Shown: piece by piece, positions 10,238 through 22,700 of the stretch
How the letters are laid out: every line of letters begins with the position of its first letter
How positions within the stretch are numbered: the first letter of the stretch is position 1
DNA from: Collybiopsis luxurians FD-317 M1
Taxonomy: Eukaryota; Basidiomycota; Agaricomycetes; Agaricales; Omphalotaceae
DNA: 64,000 bases
NCBI GenBank assembly: GCA_000827265.1
Contig: KN834781.1
Coordinates: 481,236 to 545,235, forward strand
Reading direction: 5' to 3'
Program-made: the position numbers and the translations under genes
Notes under the pieces: generated by a model
Database searches by the model: none
What the model was told of the DNA's origin: nothing
The model's input: the letters and a program-made list of their open reading frames with translations, nothing else

Positions 10238-10545
10238 GCTCTTAAATACCGCATCGTTCGCTTTCCGTATGCTATCTCAGTATCTTTGCTATCCTCCTTC
10301 GGAATATATGGTTGAAATTTAGGACTCAAGTTTCGATTGAGAGTTAGATAAGGGCTGACGGAGAAAGAGATATTCATCTCGCTTCTGAAGTTACAGCAAA
10401 AATTAAAGATTCACGCGTCAAGGCAGGCGCGTGCACGTTCAGTCACATCACGTGTCAACAAAGGTTGAAGTCGGCGTCACGAACCTTTCTCCATCTCTCC
10501 CCTTTTCTTTCAACTTCCAGTGCCACTGCCACCGTCAATGTAGCC
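10238..10545. other. Short intergenic region
   Basis: 308 bp between the lyase stop and the first RING gene. Just before the RING start lies a C/T-rich stretch (about 10480-10520) of the type common in fungal promoters. No gene is seen. Confidence 0.4.
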
Positions 10546-11500
10546 ATGACCGACTTTCACTGCGATATCTGTCATGAAAACTTTCCTTTAGATTCCTTCC
10601 TGTTCTCGCCCTGTGGTAAACCGTTTGATATTCTTATTCAACGTTCGAAAATAATGGAATTCTAGGGCATGGATTTTGCGGTACATGCACCTCCTCACTT
10701 GACAAGCACAAGTTGTGTCCCTCGTGTAGGAAACCAAGGAACAAGTCCCAGCTTCATAAGCTGTTCCTAACTCCAGCAGAGCCGGTCGTGGATGTTCAGG
10801 CTCGGTCATTGATGAAATCCATGAACAAGCTTCGTCCCAGTTCAGAGTATTCGTCAGCTCAAGAGGTCGCAGATGGAATGAAGAAGGTTGTGGGCAAACT
10901 CCAGGTTGACGAAGGAATCGCGGTACGTATTCACTCGAATCATACACACTAACAGATACTGAGTTGGAAATGCGTTTTACATAGAATAAACTACTCAAAG
11001 TGGCGGACGATATGCAGGATAGGTTACTCCCTATCTACTTCATTATGCAGCTGGAACAGGACGAAAAGCGTGCACTCCAGGACAAGGTCAATCTTTGGCA
11101 GCCGAGGATAGCGCAGGTCGAAGCTTCTGCAGCTGAAGTCGCGAAATTGACAAAGGAGCTCGAGAAAGCCAAGCGCGAGGAGAGTCAGCTCTTAGCTCAG
11201 CTTGAAACGGAGAGGAACGAGAACGAGAAGCTACGAAAGGATGTTATTGATGAACGGCGGTTGACGAAAGAGAAGGAAGGGTTGGTGCAGAAGTTGATGG
11301 AGGAGAAAGAGAATGCAGCGAAGCAGGTACGCGTTCTGTTGTTCAGAAACTGCATTGTCTGACACCGTCTTCAGGCCAAGGCGGCGAGGACGAAGCTGAG
11401 AGCTTTGTCGAAGGGTTCGTCGTCCAACCGTAGGCGCGTTTCGACGAGTACCGATGATCCAAGCTTGATAGTGGAACCAGCTGGTTTTGTACACCTATAG
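10546..11500 (+). CDS. RING-finger coiled-coil protein, tandem copy 1
   Basis: Four exons: 10546-10615, 10666-10922, 10985-11326, 11375-11500, giving 795 nt and 264 residues. Residues 6-45 form a C3HC4 RING: CDICHENF, PCGHGFCGTC, then CPSC. Intron 1 interrupts the RING inside the PCG codon. The middle (about 110-220) is a strongly charged heptad-rich coiled coil (EVAKLTKELEKAKRE and following). The tail is basic and Ser-rich (LRALSKGSSSNRRR). RING proteins usually recruit an E2 enzyme for ubiquitin transfer, and the coiled coil would give dimerisation or partner binding; the target is unknown. This copy has the longest C-terminus of the three, because copies 2 and 3 lack about 10 nt near their ends. 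All three share direction, exon pattern and an exon 3 of exactly 342 nt. Confidence 0.87.
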
Positions 11501-11726
11501 AATGCTATAGACTATGCTCCCCGTACTTTTTCCCTTCTGCAGCGAAATTCGTAGTGATGCATATGGATTGTTTCTACTTCACAGTGTATATAGTACTCTA
11601 ATGCGTGTATCACCAGTTTTGTAGCAATCTGAATGGAACTCAATATCAGAAATGGGCGCTAAAACGGCGCCAGGGGTTCTGATCCCGCATTTCCAGCGCC
11701 AGCAGTGCCAACCCGTTGATGTAGCC

Positions 11727-12642
11727 ATGGTCAATTTCCTTTGCGATGTTTGCCATGAGAACTTTCCTTCAGATACCTTCTTATTCTCGCCCTGCGGTAA
11801 GTTACTTTCGATTCTACCTCAAGCCTCGAAAATAACCGAAATCAAGGACATGGATTTTGCGCTGCTTGCACCCGCTCGCTGGAGACGCACAAGCAATGTC
11901 CTTCCTGCAGAAAACCTCGGAACAAGTCACAGCTTCATAAACTGTTCATAACCCCAGCAGAAGAGTCGGTCGTGGACATTGAACTTCAAGCTCAGCCATT
12001 GATGAAACTAATGAGCAATCTTCGTCCCAATTCAGAGTATTCGTCTGCTCAAGAGGTCGCGTTCAGGATGAAGAATCTTATCAGGAAGCTCAAGAACGAA
12101 GCAATCGCAGTACGTTATTCACTTCTCTTATAAGCGTATCGATAATCGGACACTAAGTTGGAAAGGTAGAACAAGCTGCTTAGTGTAGCGAACGACATGC
12201 AGGATAGGTTACTTCCTATCTACTCTGTCATGCAGCTGGAACAGGACGAAAAACGAGCACTTCAAGATAAGGTCGATCGTTGGCAGTCGAAAATATCGGA
12301 GGTCAGAGCTTCTGCAGCCGAAGTGAAGAAATTGACCGAGGAACTGGAGAAAGCCGAGCGCGTAGAGAGCCAACTCTCTGATCAGCTTGAGGCAGAGCGG
12401 GAAGAGAATAGGAAGCTACGGAAGGATGCCGTAGACCAACGACGGATAACGAAGGAGATGGAAGCAATGGTACTGAGATTGTTAAGGGAGAAAGAGGATG
12501 CAGCGAAGCGGGTACGTATTCTTCCTTCGGATGCTTCTCTTTCTGACATCTTCGTCAGGCTAAGGCGTCGAGAGAGGTGCTGAGAGCTCTCTCTAAGGGT
12601 TCGTCGTCCAGTCGTGGGCACGTTTCGATGATCCAAGATTGA
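11727..12642 (+). CDS. RING-finger coiled-coil protein, tandem copy 2
   Basis: Four exons: 11727-11796, 11847-12109, 12170-12511, 12559-12642, giving 759 nt and 252 residues. The RING cysteines and histidine are all present (CDVCHENF, PCGHGFCAAC, CPSC). The charged coiled coil follows as in copy 1. In the last exon about 10 nt present in copy 1 are missing after the conserved V-S codons. The frame changes there and the protein ends SMIQD instead of continuing for about 14 more residues. The ATG at 11727 lies in the same GTAGCCATG context as copy 1. It probably acts as a ubiquitin ligase or scaffold, as inferred from the RING. Confidence 0.86.
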
Positions 12643-12897
12643 TAGTCGAACCGACTAGTTCTGTATGTCTATACGATCCTATAGGCACCCCAATGGTACC
12701 CGGCAACCCTTCATGCTTTTTCCCTTCTCCTTCATGTTTTTTTTTACGTGACTACTTGTAACGAAATTCGTATGAATTGTTTGTACTTTAGAATTGTATT
12801 TATAGTACTCCGATGCGTCTATCTCTCTAATCCTGAGCGCTCGAATAGCCTAAGGGGTTCTAATTCCACTCTTCCAGCGCCACTGGTCAATGTAACC

Positions 12898-13818
12898 ATG
12901 GTCGACTTTCATTGCGATATCTGCCATGAGAACTTTCCTTTAGATGCCTTCTTCTTTTCGACCTGCGGTAAGCTACTTTCGATTCTATCTCAAGACTCGA
13001 AAATAACCGAATTCAAGGGCATGGATTTTGCGGTACTTGCACTCGCTCACTGGGCAAGTACAAGCAATGTCCTTCCTGCAGGCAACCTCGGTACAAGTCA
13101 CAGCTTCATAAACTGTTCATAACTCCAGCAGAAACAGCCGTGGACGTTGAACGTCAAGCTCAGTCACTGATGAAATTAATGACCAACCTTCGTCCCAACT
13201 CAGAGTATTCCTCGGCTCAAGAGGTCGCGGATGGGATGAAGAATATGACTGGGAAGCTCAAGAATACTAACGAAGCAGTCGCAGTACGTATTCATTTGTA
13301 TATATATTATTACATTCCCATCGGATACCGAGTTGGAAAGTGTAGAATAAACTGCTTAGTGTGGCAAAGGACATGCAGGACAGGTTACTGCCTATCTATT
13401 TTGTCATGCAGCTGGAACACGACGAGAAACGGGCACTCCGAAACAAGGTCGATCTTTGGCAGCCCAAGATAACGCAGGTTAAAGCTTCCACGGCCGAAGT
13501 CGCGAAATTGACCAAGGAGCTGGAGAAAGCCAGGCGATTACAGAACCAGATGTTGGCTCAACTTGAAAAAGAGTGGGCTGAGAATAAGAAGTTGCGGAAG
13601 GATGTCGTTGACGAACGGCGGAGAAGGAAGGAGATGGAAGTGTTGGTGCTGGAATTGATAGAGGAGAATGAGAATGCAGCGAAGCGGGTACGTATTCTCT
13701 CTTCGGAAGCTTCTTTCTCTGACATCTTCGTCAGGCTAAGACGGCGAGAGAGGTGCTGAGAGCTTTCTCTAAGGGCTCGTCGTCCAATCGTGGGCGTGTG
13801 TTGATGATCCAAGATTGA
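12898..13818 (+). CDS. RING-finger coiled-coil protein, tandem copy 3
   Basis: Four exons: 12898-12967, 13018-13283, 13346-13687, 13735-13818, giving 762 nt and 253 residues. The RING is intact (CDICHENF, TCGHGFCGTC, CPSC). The proline before the fifth metal ligand is replaced by Thr. The coiled coil is conserved. The C-terminus has the same shortened form as copy 2 (LMIQD), so copies 2 and 3 are sister copies derived after that deletion. The 5' flank and intron sequences also resemble those of copy 2 (the TTTCGATTCTA block in intron 1). All three exons around the coiled coil keep length and frame, which argues that the copy is functional. Confidence 0.86.
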
Positions 13819-14101
13819 TAGTCGAATCGACTGGTTTTGTATGTCTATAGGATCCTATAGGCACTTCACGCCTTTTCCCTTGTCCCTTGTTCTTCATTTT
13901 TTCTTTTCTTTTCGTGGCTACTCGCAACCATATTCGCCAATGTATAGTCTCCCTCGATGGAACACAAAACCTTGTACAATTATTCTCCAACGAATGTGTC
14001 TAAATTCTCTTGCGGTATATTCTACAAACCTATTCTACATACACTGTACCATTATACACATCCATGCGTTTTTTCAATTACATCCTGAATCGTCTCTTCT
14101 C

Positions 14102-16253
14102 TCAAGCAGCAACCTTCTTTGGGACCCAGCCAAAGTAGTTGTTTGACGCTGAATCGTTTATCGCCTTCAGGTAGTTTGGAATACCACCAGCGAATTGGAG
14201 AAGTTCCCTCTTCTTTCCCTGTAGGCGAAACGTGTCACAGAAAGTTCTACAGATAAAGGAGAAGGTGTGGGGACGTACTGGAATGTTAGCCCCGATGTAC
14301 CAAGATTCGGCCTTGTAATAGAGACCCATCTCTGCAATGGCCAACACCTGCGCAGCCCAGGTATCCTGAGCCTCAGGACTGTTCAAAATCATTAGTTTTT
14401 GTTCATTCGGGGAAGGAAGGAATCGGGATCGAATACTCACGCAGGAGTGAGAGATTCTATCCCGTTTTCTCGGCAGTACTTGATGCAGTTTGCGACCCAC
14501 TCGCTTGTAGGTTCCTTAAATCCAACCCCAATGAGCACCACGCGAACATCAGGAGTAGGTAGCAGTATGGATCACTCACGATGGAGGTCTGGGCGTTGGC
14601 GAAGGCGAGGGGAGCTTGTGGCCCGAATACCCAGAACATGTTGGGGAACCCAGCGGCTCCGATCCCGAGGTATGTCTTGACTCCTTCGTTCCACTTTTCC
14701 TTGATCGACACGCCATCCTGGCCGCGGATGTCGATAGCGGTAGTACTGCCGCTGACCATGTCGTAGCCGGTAGCGAGAACGAGGATGTCGATTTTGTGCT
14801 CTGTGCCGTCGCTGGTCTTGATACCGTCAGGAGTGACCTCGGTAATCGGGTTCTTCTTGATGTTGATGATTTTGACGTTGGGCTGGTTGAAGAGGTCGTA
14901 GTAGTTCTAGAAAAGCGGCAGTAGCCAATGATCAGCGTAAAGAAAGAAAGAAAAGGGAATGGAATGAGACGAAACTTGTTCCAGACTCGGGCGCTTCAAA
15001 CCGAAAGGATGGGGCTTCGTCGTGGGTGCGAGGATCTCCGCCACCTCGGGGTCGTTGATGCGCTCCCTGACCTTTTCTCTCCAAAAGTTGTACACCTGGT
15101 CGTTGGCCTCGTCGTTCAAGAAGAGGTCACCGAAAGAGCTACTCCAGAGCAACAAACCGCCCTTCTCCCAGAGGTCCTCGTAGACCAGCCGGCGTTCTTC
15201 GGGGGTCGCTTCTAGGGTGGGCTTGAATGACAGGTCGTAGCAGTAGCCAGTGAAGGTCTGAGTTAGCCGCCTGAATTCGTAGGGGCGCACGGTCTTCTTC
15301 TTCCTCTCCTCTTCTTTGGGGTCGGTCTTGGCTTGTCTCATGGGAAGCGCCATGTTTGGAGTACGCTGGAAGACGGTGAGTTGCTCGGCAACTGCAGCAG
15401 CTTCCTGGATGACCTGGACACCAGAGGCACCTGTAGAAGGGAGAGGCGGAAAAATCCATGAGTTCAAATCTTTTCACAGACGTATAAAGGGGGAATTTAC
15501 CAGTTCCGATAACAGCGATTTTCTTCCCTTTCAAGTCATACTTTTCCGGCCAATTTGAAGTGTGGTGAACCTCGCCTTTGAACGTGTCGAGTCCTTTGAA
15601 ATCTGGGACGTACTCTTTCGCGGAGATACCGATGCAGAGACAGAGGTACTGGGATCGGTAGGTGTCTCCCGATTGGGTCTTGATTGTCCATCGGTTCGCA
15701 GACTCATCCCATACGGCCGAAACGACTCGGGAGTTGTAAGAGACATCGCGACTGAGATCGCGCTTCTGGTCTACGTATTTGAAGTAGGCCTGGATTTCCT
15801 CCCAACTGGAGTATTTCTCGGAAAAAGTCCAGTCTTTCCAGAGCTCTGGGTCCTTGAATTGGTACACGGGGTTTGGCTAGACGACATAAGGATGCGAATG
15901 ATTCAGCGAAACGCGGACAGGAAGGCGAGAAAGTTGAAGACCCACCGAGTCTGTGAGAAAAGAGACAGGGCCGTGAGTAACTATGATGAATGAAAAGGAA
16001 GAGCAAAACGTGCATACCGACACGAGCACCAGGGTATCTGTTCCAGAACCAGGCTCCTCCTAAACCACTTCCAGCCTCAAGAAGCCTAACTTTCAAGCCA
16101 AGTTTCCTCAACTCCATCAACTGATGAACACCAGAAAACCCCCCGCCTGCGAAGAAGAACAAGAATCAATCAACACCTCATCCTTCTGCAGGTCGTTCAC
16201 CACCGAGATTACTCACCGACGACAACAGCATCAAATTCCTGGACTTGCGACAT
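14102..16253 (-). CDS. Flavin-containing Baeyer-Villiger-type monooxygenase
   Basis: Nine exons on the minus strand: 16217-16253, 16018-16146, 15946-15950, 15501-15876, 14976-15430, 14580-14906, 14441-14514, 14279-14378, 14102-14218, in total 1620 nt and 539 residues; the frame closes. FAD-binding GGGFSG lies at about 12-17. A 5-nt exon supplies the D-S of the conserved ARVDSPNP block. The fingerprint [12 protein letters not shown] (FxGxxxHxxxWP) lies near 155-166, and the NADPH-binding VIGTGASGVQ near 178-187. Such enzymes insert oxygen next to a ketone with FAD and NADPH, giving esters or lactones. The substrate is unknown. The length is typical (about 530-550). It lies convergent with the RING cluster and about 3.5 kb from the adenylate-forming reductase gene, which hints at a role in a secondary pathway. 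Confidence 0.92.
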
Positions 16254-16847
16254 TTTGATTTGGGGGAAATAGAAAGATGATATGGATTCTTCAGTCTTTT
16301 CAGAGGGGTTTAGTTTAAATACTGATTATCAAGGTCGGTTCACTCCGTTTCATTCGTCTCCATCTTCTTCGAATCTGCTGGCCGGAGGCGCGTCGTGTCG
16401 AATTATATTATTGGTGGCAGAGTGGCAGTTGCGAGGAAGCAACGCGGGGTAGACCAGGGTTATATGTCGAGGAGGATTGCAGAATGTGATCGTTGATATC
16501 CGATGGTGTATCGCAACATCAGAGTTCATTTTGGTACGCCGCGTTCCTAGAACTAGTGGAAGAGAGGGCTGGAGGCGAGTTTTCAGTCTACAATCTCATT
16601 CAAAAGGCCCGATCAGCGATCGGTGTTTGGTGGGCAAAATTTACTGCATTCATACCTGGTAGAAAGTGTTTGCTGTTCTCGTACAGGGTCTGGAACAAAA
16701 AAGCAGGAGAATACGATCTGATAATACCCAAAACTATGTACTTGCAATAACTAAACGAATTGAGTAAAATACGAAATTCTAGATGTGTTACCACTGTGAT
16801 CCGAGACCGGTGGCGCCCCGAATCCGGAGTAAACGTCTGAACACTCA
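16254..16847. other. Intergenic, no gene recognised
   Basis: About 590 bp between the start of the monooxygenase gene and the end of the GMP synthase gene. Short plus-strand frames at 16477-16750 have no family signal. This region should hold the monooxygenase promoter. Confidence 0.45.
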
Positions 16848-19037
16848 TCATAGCCATTCAACGGTCTAATCAACGTCTCATTTAGCATACTCGTAGCTGA
16901 TCGTATCAAAGACAGACTTACCGCAGGAGGTTTAGAAGAGATATCGTAGGTAACTCGGTTGATCCCATTCACTTCGTTGGTGATTCTGGAGGAAATACGA
17001 CGCAGTACCTCCGCTGGGAAAACATACCTGAAAAAAGAAGTAAAGACGGACCAGAGTCAATGGTACAATCGATGAAACAAGGTATATATGTATCCACCAA
17101 TCAGCTGTCATAAAGTCTTCGGACTGGACGGCTCGTAGAGCGATGACCTGTTACGATTCAAGAATGTATATGATATGTCAATAAAGGATTCAGAGCTTTT
17201 ATTGCGTACCTGCTCATACGTCCGGGCGTCACCCATCACGCCAACTGCACGGACAGGGAGTAAAACAGCAAAAGCTTGCGATATTTCATCGTACAAGCCA
17301 GCTTTGCGGATCTCCTCGATGTAGATGTGATCAGCAAGCTGTAGAATCCGAACTTGTTCGCGAGTCACTGGGCCCAGGATACGAATCGCTAACCCAGGTC
17401 CAGGAAAAGGATGCCTTTGAACCAGGGGTGCCGGGATCGATAGCAAACGGCCGAGCGCTCGTACTTCATCTGTAAAGAGGGGATCAAAATCTAATCGATA
17501 TTCGCTTAGAGGTCCTCGTACCTTTGAATAGCTCACGAAGGGGTTCGATCAGCTTTAACTTCATGTCCTTGAGCAATCCACCGACGTTATGGTGCGTCTT
17601 AATTGTTGCACTGGGTCCTTTGAAACTGATGCTCTCAATTACATCCGGATATAAGGTACCCTGCAACAACCATTCAACTCTGCCTTTGGCCTCGGCGCCC
17701 TGCTTCTCCTCTTCGTCGGCTGCAGCTTCTATCTTGGCGGCCTCTTGTTCAAAAACGTTGATAAATGTGTTTCCGATGATTTTACGCTTTTGCTCGGGAT
17801 CCTCAACGTCTTTGAGGCGCGACAGGAACAGATCCGACGCGTCCACGACGGTGAGGTTGACTCCAAGATTCTTGTTCAGCATTTCGTTCACTTGTTGAGC
17901 TTCGTTCAGACGAAGTACGCCATTGTCGACCATGATGGCCTGGAATCTTGAACAAGGAGAATCAGAATAACGGAGGGGCCCCAGAAGGTTCAAACTCGTA
18001 CCTGTCACCAATCGCTTCATGCATGAGCTTGGCTGCGACTGTGCTGTCGACACCACCACTGACGGCTCCGATAACGCGTCCTTTCGGACCACAAATTTCA
18101 CGAATTCGGGCAATCTCTTTGCCGATGAATTCTCCCTAGAACAAAAATTGGAAATCGATATCGTCAAGATAAGGCAGAAACACCAAGCGTACCATAGTCC
18201 ATGTCGGTTTGCAACCGCAGATATCCAGCACGAATCGACCGATGACTTCTTTACCTCGCAGGGAGTGGGTCACCTCGGGATGGAACTGAATACCATAAAA
18301 CGGCTTAGTATCATGGGCTACAGCGGCGTACGGGGCGCTGTTGGTATGCGCAATGATATGGAAGTTGGGAGGCATTGCGGATAGCTGGTCGCCATGCGAC
18401 ATCCAAACCTATCGCGGCCGATGAGTAGGGAAGTCTGAAGCGGACAGATAGACTGATTTACCTGCATTTCTTCTCCCAATCCTCGGAATAAAGCATCCAC
18501 CGGAGAGTCTCCTTCGTGAATTTTGTTGATCTGCAGTTGAGAAAACCCGTATTCGCGGTGATCACATTTTTGAACTTCTCCCTTCAATTGCCAGGCCATT
18601 TCCTATTGATAATCATGAGGAAATTCAGAATTCAGATCAGCAGGTCAGGAATCTGCCCGTACCTGCAGTCCATAGCAGATACCTAATATAGGTACTCCAA
18701 AATCGAAAACAGCCGGATCTACGTGAGGAGAGCCACTATCATAAACAGAGTACGGAGAGCCAGACAATATGATTCCTATGCGATTAGTTTTAGACCAAGA
18801 TACAAAACCGTAGGTCTTCCTGAAGAACCTTTTGGCTTAAAGTGAAGATCTGCAATTTTGGCGGTACATGGGAGTAATTCCGCGTATACATTGTGTTCAC
18901 GACATCTCCTTGTGATTAGATGGCTGTACTGAACCGTGAATCAGACATATTGACAGCGATAAAAGTAAGATGTGACCGACTTGGGAGCCAAAATCGAGGA
19001 TGAGAACGGTATCAAACTGGTCGTGTATCTCCGCCAT
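16848..19037 (-). CDS. gua1: GMP synthase (glutamine-hydrolysing)
   Basis: A multi-exon gene on the minus strand. It starts at 19037 ([19 protein letters not shown], exon 18981-19037) and ends with an 18-nt exon (16848-16865, TVEWL). The N-terminal class I glutamine amidotransferase has the GICYGLQ nucleophile motif (about 18670-18690) and the HPEV histidine region ([12 protein letters not shown]). The ATP-PPase domain has the P-loop [10 protein letters not shown]. The C-terminal dimerisation domain is [15 protein letters not shown]...GDARTYEQ with the ending ISSKPPA-TVEWL, matching the typical SKPPGTIEWE. The enzyme makes GMP from XMP, ATP and glutamine in purine synthesis and is essential housekeeping. 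Its location between a monooxygenase and an adenylate-forming reductase is probably accidental, although resistance copies of IMP dehydrogenase are known beside mycophenolic acid genes. No second copy can be seen here. Confidence 0.95.
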
Positions 19038-19710
19038 TCTCTATGAATTTGGTAGATCTTTCTTGCGACGAAGCCTAGGTGACTCGATGGAAGTGGTAGA
19101 TAAAAAAGAGACGCCCGTGGTTTCCAATATTTTGGCCAGTCACGTGAGCTTCTCTGCGAGCGCTCAATTGGCGCTTATTGCAGTGTGGCTCGGCCTCCGA
19201 AACGATGATTACCGAGTCCGTCGTATTTCTTCCATTCGTGAATGCACATATCCCGTGGGGCAACGTAAATGAGCTTTCTGGAAGACAAAGAAGGATATTT
19301 TCAAGGGTTCTGTGTTTTTTGTTTTTTTGTTCAATTCAAATTTCCTGCGACATCTCCGTCGATATCCATCGCTGACATCTCCCTTTTTCACTCTCATGGT
19401 TGTCCTCAAAAATCTCGGTCCGGGGTCCTTCCAGTGCCTAAGTACCCCCTTATAGATGTGATGCCCCTCCTGTCAGTTGTACATATTCCAAAAAGTATAT
19501 AGACTATTACTGGCACACCCCAATCCCCAATTTGATGGACATCAGTGTGCTAATGATATTCAAATCCCTGCATATATAAGTTTGAGTTTACTAACTAGCT
19601 AGGGGTTCCGGGAAACCGATGATGATATTACGCTTCGGCAGCGGGGAAAACATATAGCGCGATATCCCAAAAGCGTCCCCACATTCCTTCCCGTTCTTCC
19701 CTCTACAATC
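19038..19710. other. Divergent promoter region
   Basis: 673 bp between the GMP synthase start and the adenylate-forming reductase start, so it should hold both promoters. A TATA-like box lies at 19571-19580. No gene is seen. Confidence 0.5.
19571..19580 (+). promoter_or_regulatory. TATA-like box upstream of the adenylate-forming reductase
   Basis: CATATATAAG, about 130 bp before the ATG at 19711. The position is plausible for a TATA-containing, regulated promoter. Not tested. Confidence 0.4.
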
Positions 19711-22700
19711 ATGTCTTCCAACATCGTATGGCCAGATCTCAAGTCTCCCCTTGACTTACCAAAAATCCTGGAATTCAGTCTTGAGCACAATGCAAACTTT
19801 CCTGCTTTTGTGTTTCCAGAGCAAGGAACCGGAAATCCCGTCACAATATCTACGCTCGAGTATGTTCGAGGCATTTATCGAGTTGGGAATTCCGTCCTTG
19901 GAGACTCGAAACCAGGAGATGTGGTAGCAATCATTGCCAACCTTGATAACGTTGTGTACATGGCTGTGATGAACGGCCTGATGAACATAGGTCTTGTGGT
20001 ACGTGGAAAATAGGATCGGTGCCTTCAACTATTGGACGCCTGTGATATTTAGCCTTTTCCCATATCGCCTCGAAATTCTGCCCCAGCGATCGTCGACCTT
20101 TTACGCAAAAGCTCTGCGCATCGAATTCTTACCACTTACACCACCTTGAAAGCAGTCATCGATGGGGTTAGGTCAGAACTCAAATCAGGCGAGCCCTTTG
20201 AGCTCAGTGTCGAAGAAGCACCCGGTTTGTATGAAGTGTATCCGTACCTTGGCAAGGAGACAGCGAACGACCCGTCCGACCCTCCGCCAGTCCCGTACTT
20301 ACCGAAGGATACTGATACCGCGATATATTTGCATTCTTCTGGCTCCACTGGTTTCCCGAAAGCCATCCGGCTTTCTCACACAAACTTCAAAAGCTATATA
20401 TCTCTTCGTAAGGCATCCCCTACTTGCGCTGAGATGCTAACACTCTGCTTAAATTGAATACAGTTTGCATGCAAGACATGCGCGATCTTGGATTCGGACC
20501 ATACGGTGCAGCTGGCCTTCCTCCTTTCCATGTCATGGCTGTCTTCAATCAAGCTTACGTACCACTTTACGGTCGTGTTACCGTCTCCATGTTCACCCCG
20601 ACGGTCACAAAACCAGACGCGCTACCAGTCATCCTTTCCCCAGAAACTGTTATCGAAACTGTTCGACTGACCAAAGCTAAGTCCATGCTAACTGTCCCGA
20701 CATTTTTGCACTTATGGTCTCACTCGGAAGACGCTATTAAAGTGCTGGCGCAGTGCATCCTTGTGGTAAATGATTGTTATTTTGACTGTCAAGATAGAGA
20801 CTGGGCATAATGGGTATTCATAGTTCTACGGAGGCGGGCCTCTCCCTCAAAGCACAGGTGATTATCTAGTATCTCGTGGCGTCAAGGTGGTCACGGCATT
20901 TGGTGGAACCGAATTCGGACTGATTGTCAAGGCTGCGGTTACGCCTGAGGATTGGTCGTATATGCAATTTGTTGATGCCGTCAAGGTTAGATGGGCTCCT
21001 CAAGGGGATGGGACATACGAAGCTCAATTCCTAGTACGTGTTTCCCGTTTCCGCGCGTTGTACTCGACTACTTATTGCCGCTCCTTATTCACGGCAGACG
21101 CATGATAAATATCAACCAGCTGTCGAAAATCTGCCTGATACCCGAGGTTATGCCACCTCCGACCTCTTCGTTCCTCATCCAACTGATCCCAAAAAGTGGA
21201 AGATGTGAGTGGATAGTTGCTTAGCTTTTAGTGAAGCTTATCGTGTTTGATTAACAACCAGCATCGGGCGAATAGACGATGTGATTATTCATTCATCCGG
21301 AGAGAAGACTGTTCCAGCCCCCATGGAAGCCGTTATCACCGCAACTTCATTGTAAGTAGTTTTTCTCGTTAATTGGATTGTCCTGCACCGCATATTTTCG
21401 TAGAATCCGAGGAGCCGTCATGTTCGGACGAGAGAGAGACCAGCCAGGTATCCTTGTAGAACCCTCACCGAGCCATAAAGTGGACGTGAATGATCCCAAT
21501 GAGGTTGCCGCGTTCCGAAATTTATTATGGTAGGCGACATCATTATTTCTGATAACACTAATCTCAAATGTCCTCCGGAGGCCCTTGGTGGACGAAGCCA
21601 ACAGGATTGCTCCAGCATTCTCTAGAATTTTCAAGGAGATGATTCTTATTTCTTCTGCTGACAAGCCTCTTCCGCGTGTCGGAAAGGGTACAGTGGCCAG
21701 GAAAGCAGCGATATCTCTCTACGAACCTGAGATTAATGAGCTGTGGGTGTTTCTTTCCATCTTGTGTTGTTGAGATATTGAAATTAAGCGGCTTTCTCAG
21801 CTATGCATTAATAGAATCCAATTCTGGGGGAGACTCGGTCGAGCCCCCTAAGGCTTGGAACACGGAAGAGGTTCAATCGTGGCTTACACAGCAGGTTATG
21901 GAAATTTTGTCCAATGGAATCAATGTGCATACAACCAAGGATCTTTTTGAGCAAGGATTTGACAGGTATGAGGGAGCGGTACGACCCGCGTAATTTGCCA
22001 CTTATCTCATTGGTATGCATATAGTATCATGGCTACTATCTTGCGGCTTCACATTGTAAGCGTACTCCGAAAATCCAATCGCTTAGCTGGCGCAAGAGAA
22101 GTTCCTCAAAACTTGGTGTATACATATCCTTCTATCGAGCATCTTACCAATGCTATTCTTGAAATTACCAATAGCCCAACTACAAGCTCCGCTACGACAA
22201 AATCACATCCAGAGCTCATCGAAGAGATGATTGAGAAGTATTCTCAAGGCTTGGATGTTCCACCGCCCATCTCAAAAATTGACTTCACCGGTCAAAGTCA
22301 TCACGTCCTTTTGACGGGAAGTACGGGTAACATAGGCGCAGAGTTGCTTGCCGGACTGGTCTTGGCAGATTCTGTCCAACGGGTCTATGCGCTTAACCGA
22401 CCGTCGTCTTCTGGAGTATCAATTGTGGATCGACACCGAACGCGGTTTGAAGACAAGGGTTTGGATGTTTCTATACTTTCCAGCCCAAAAATAGTATTCT
22501 TGGAGAGCGAGATATCCGATGATCATCTAGGTCTTCCGCAGGATGTCCTTCGCGAGGTACGTACTTATGAGGTCGCTTACTTCTAAATGACTAATGTATA
22601 TATTGAACCTAGCTGCGCTCAAATTTGACTGTAGTCATTCACAACGCCTGGAAGCTCGATTTTAACCTTTCGCTTTCGTCATTCGAGTCACATATTAGAG

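Noticed and set aside
14457..15558. Open frames on the plus strand and in other minus frames opposite the monooxygenase
   Set aside because: They are shadows of well-supported exons and show no family signal.
17524..18384. Plus-strand frames inside GMP synthase
   Set aside because: Antisense shadows of conserved exons.
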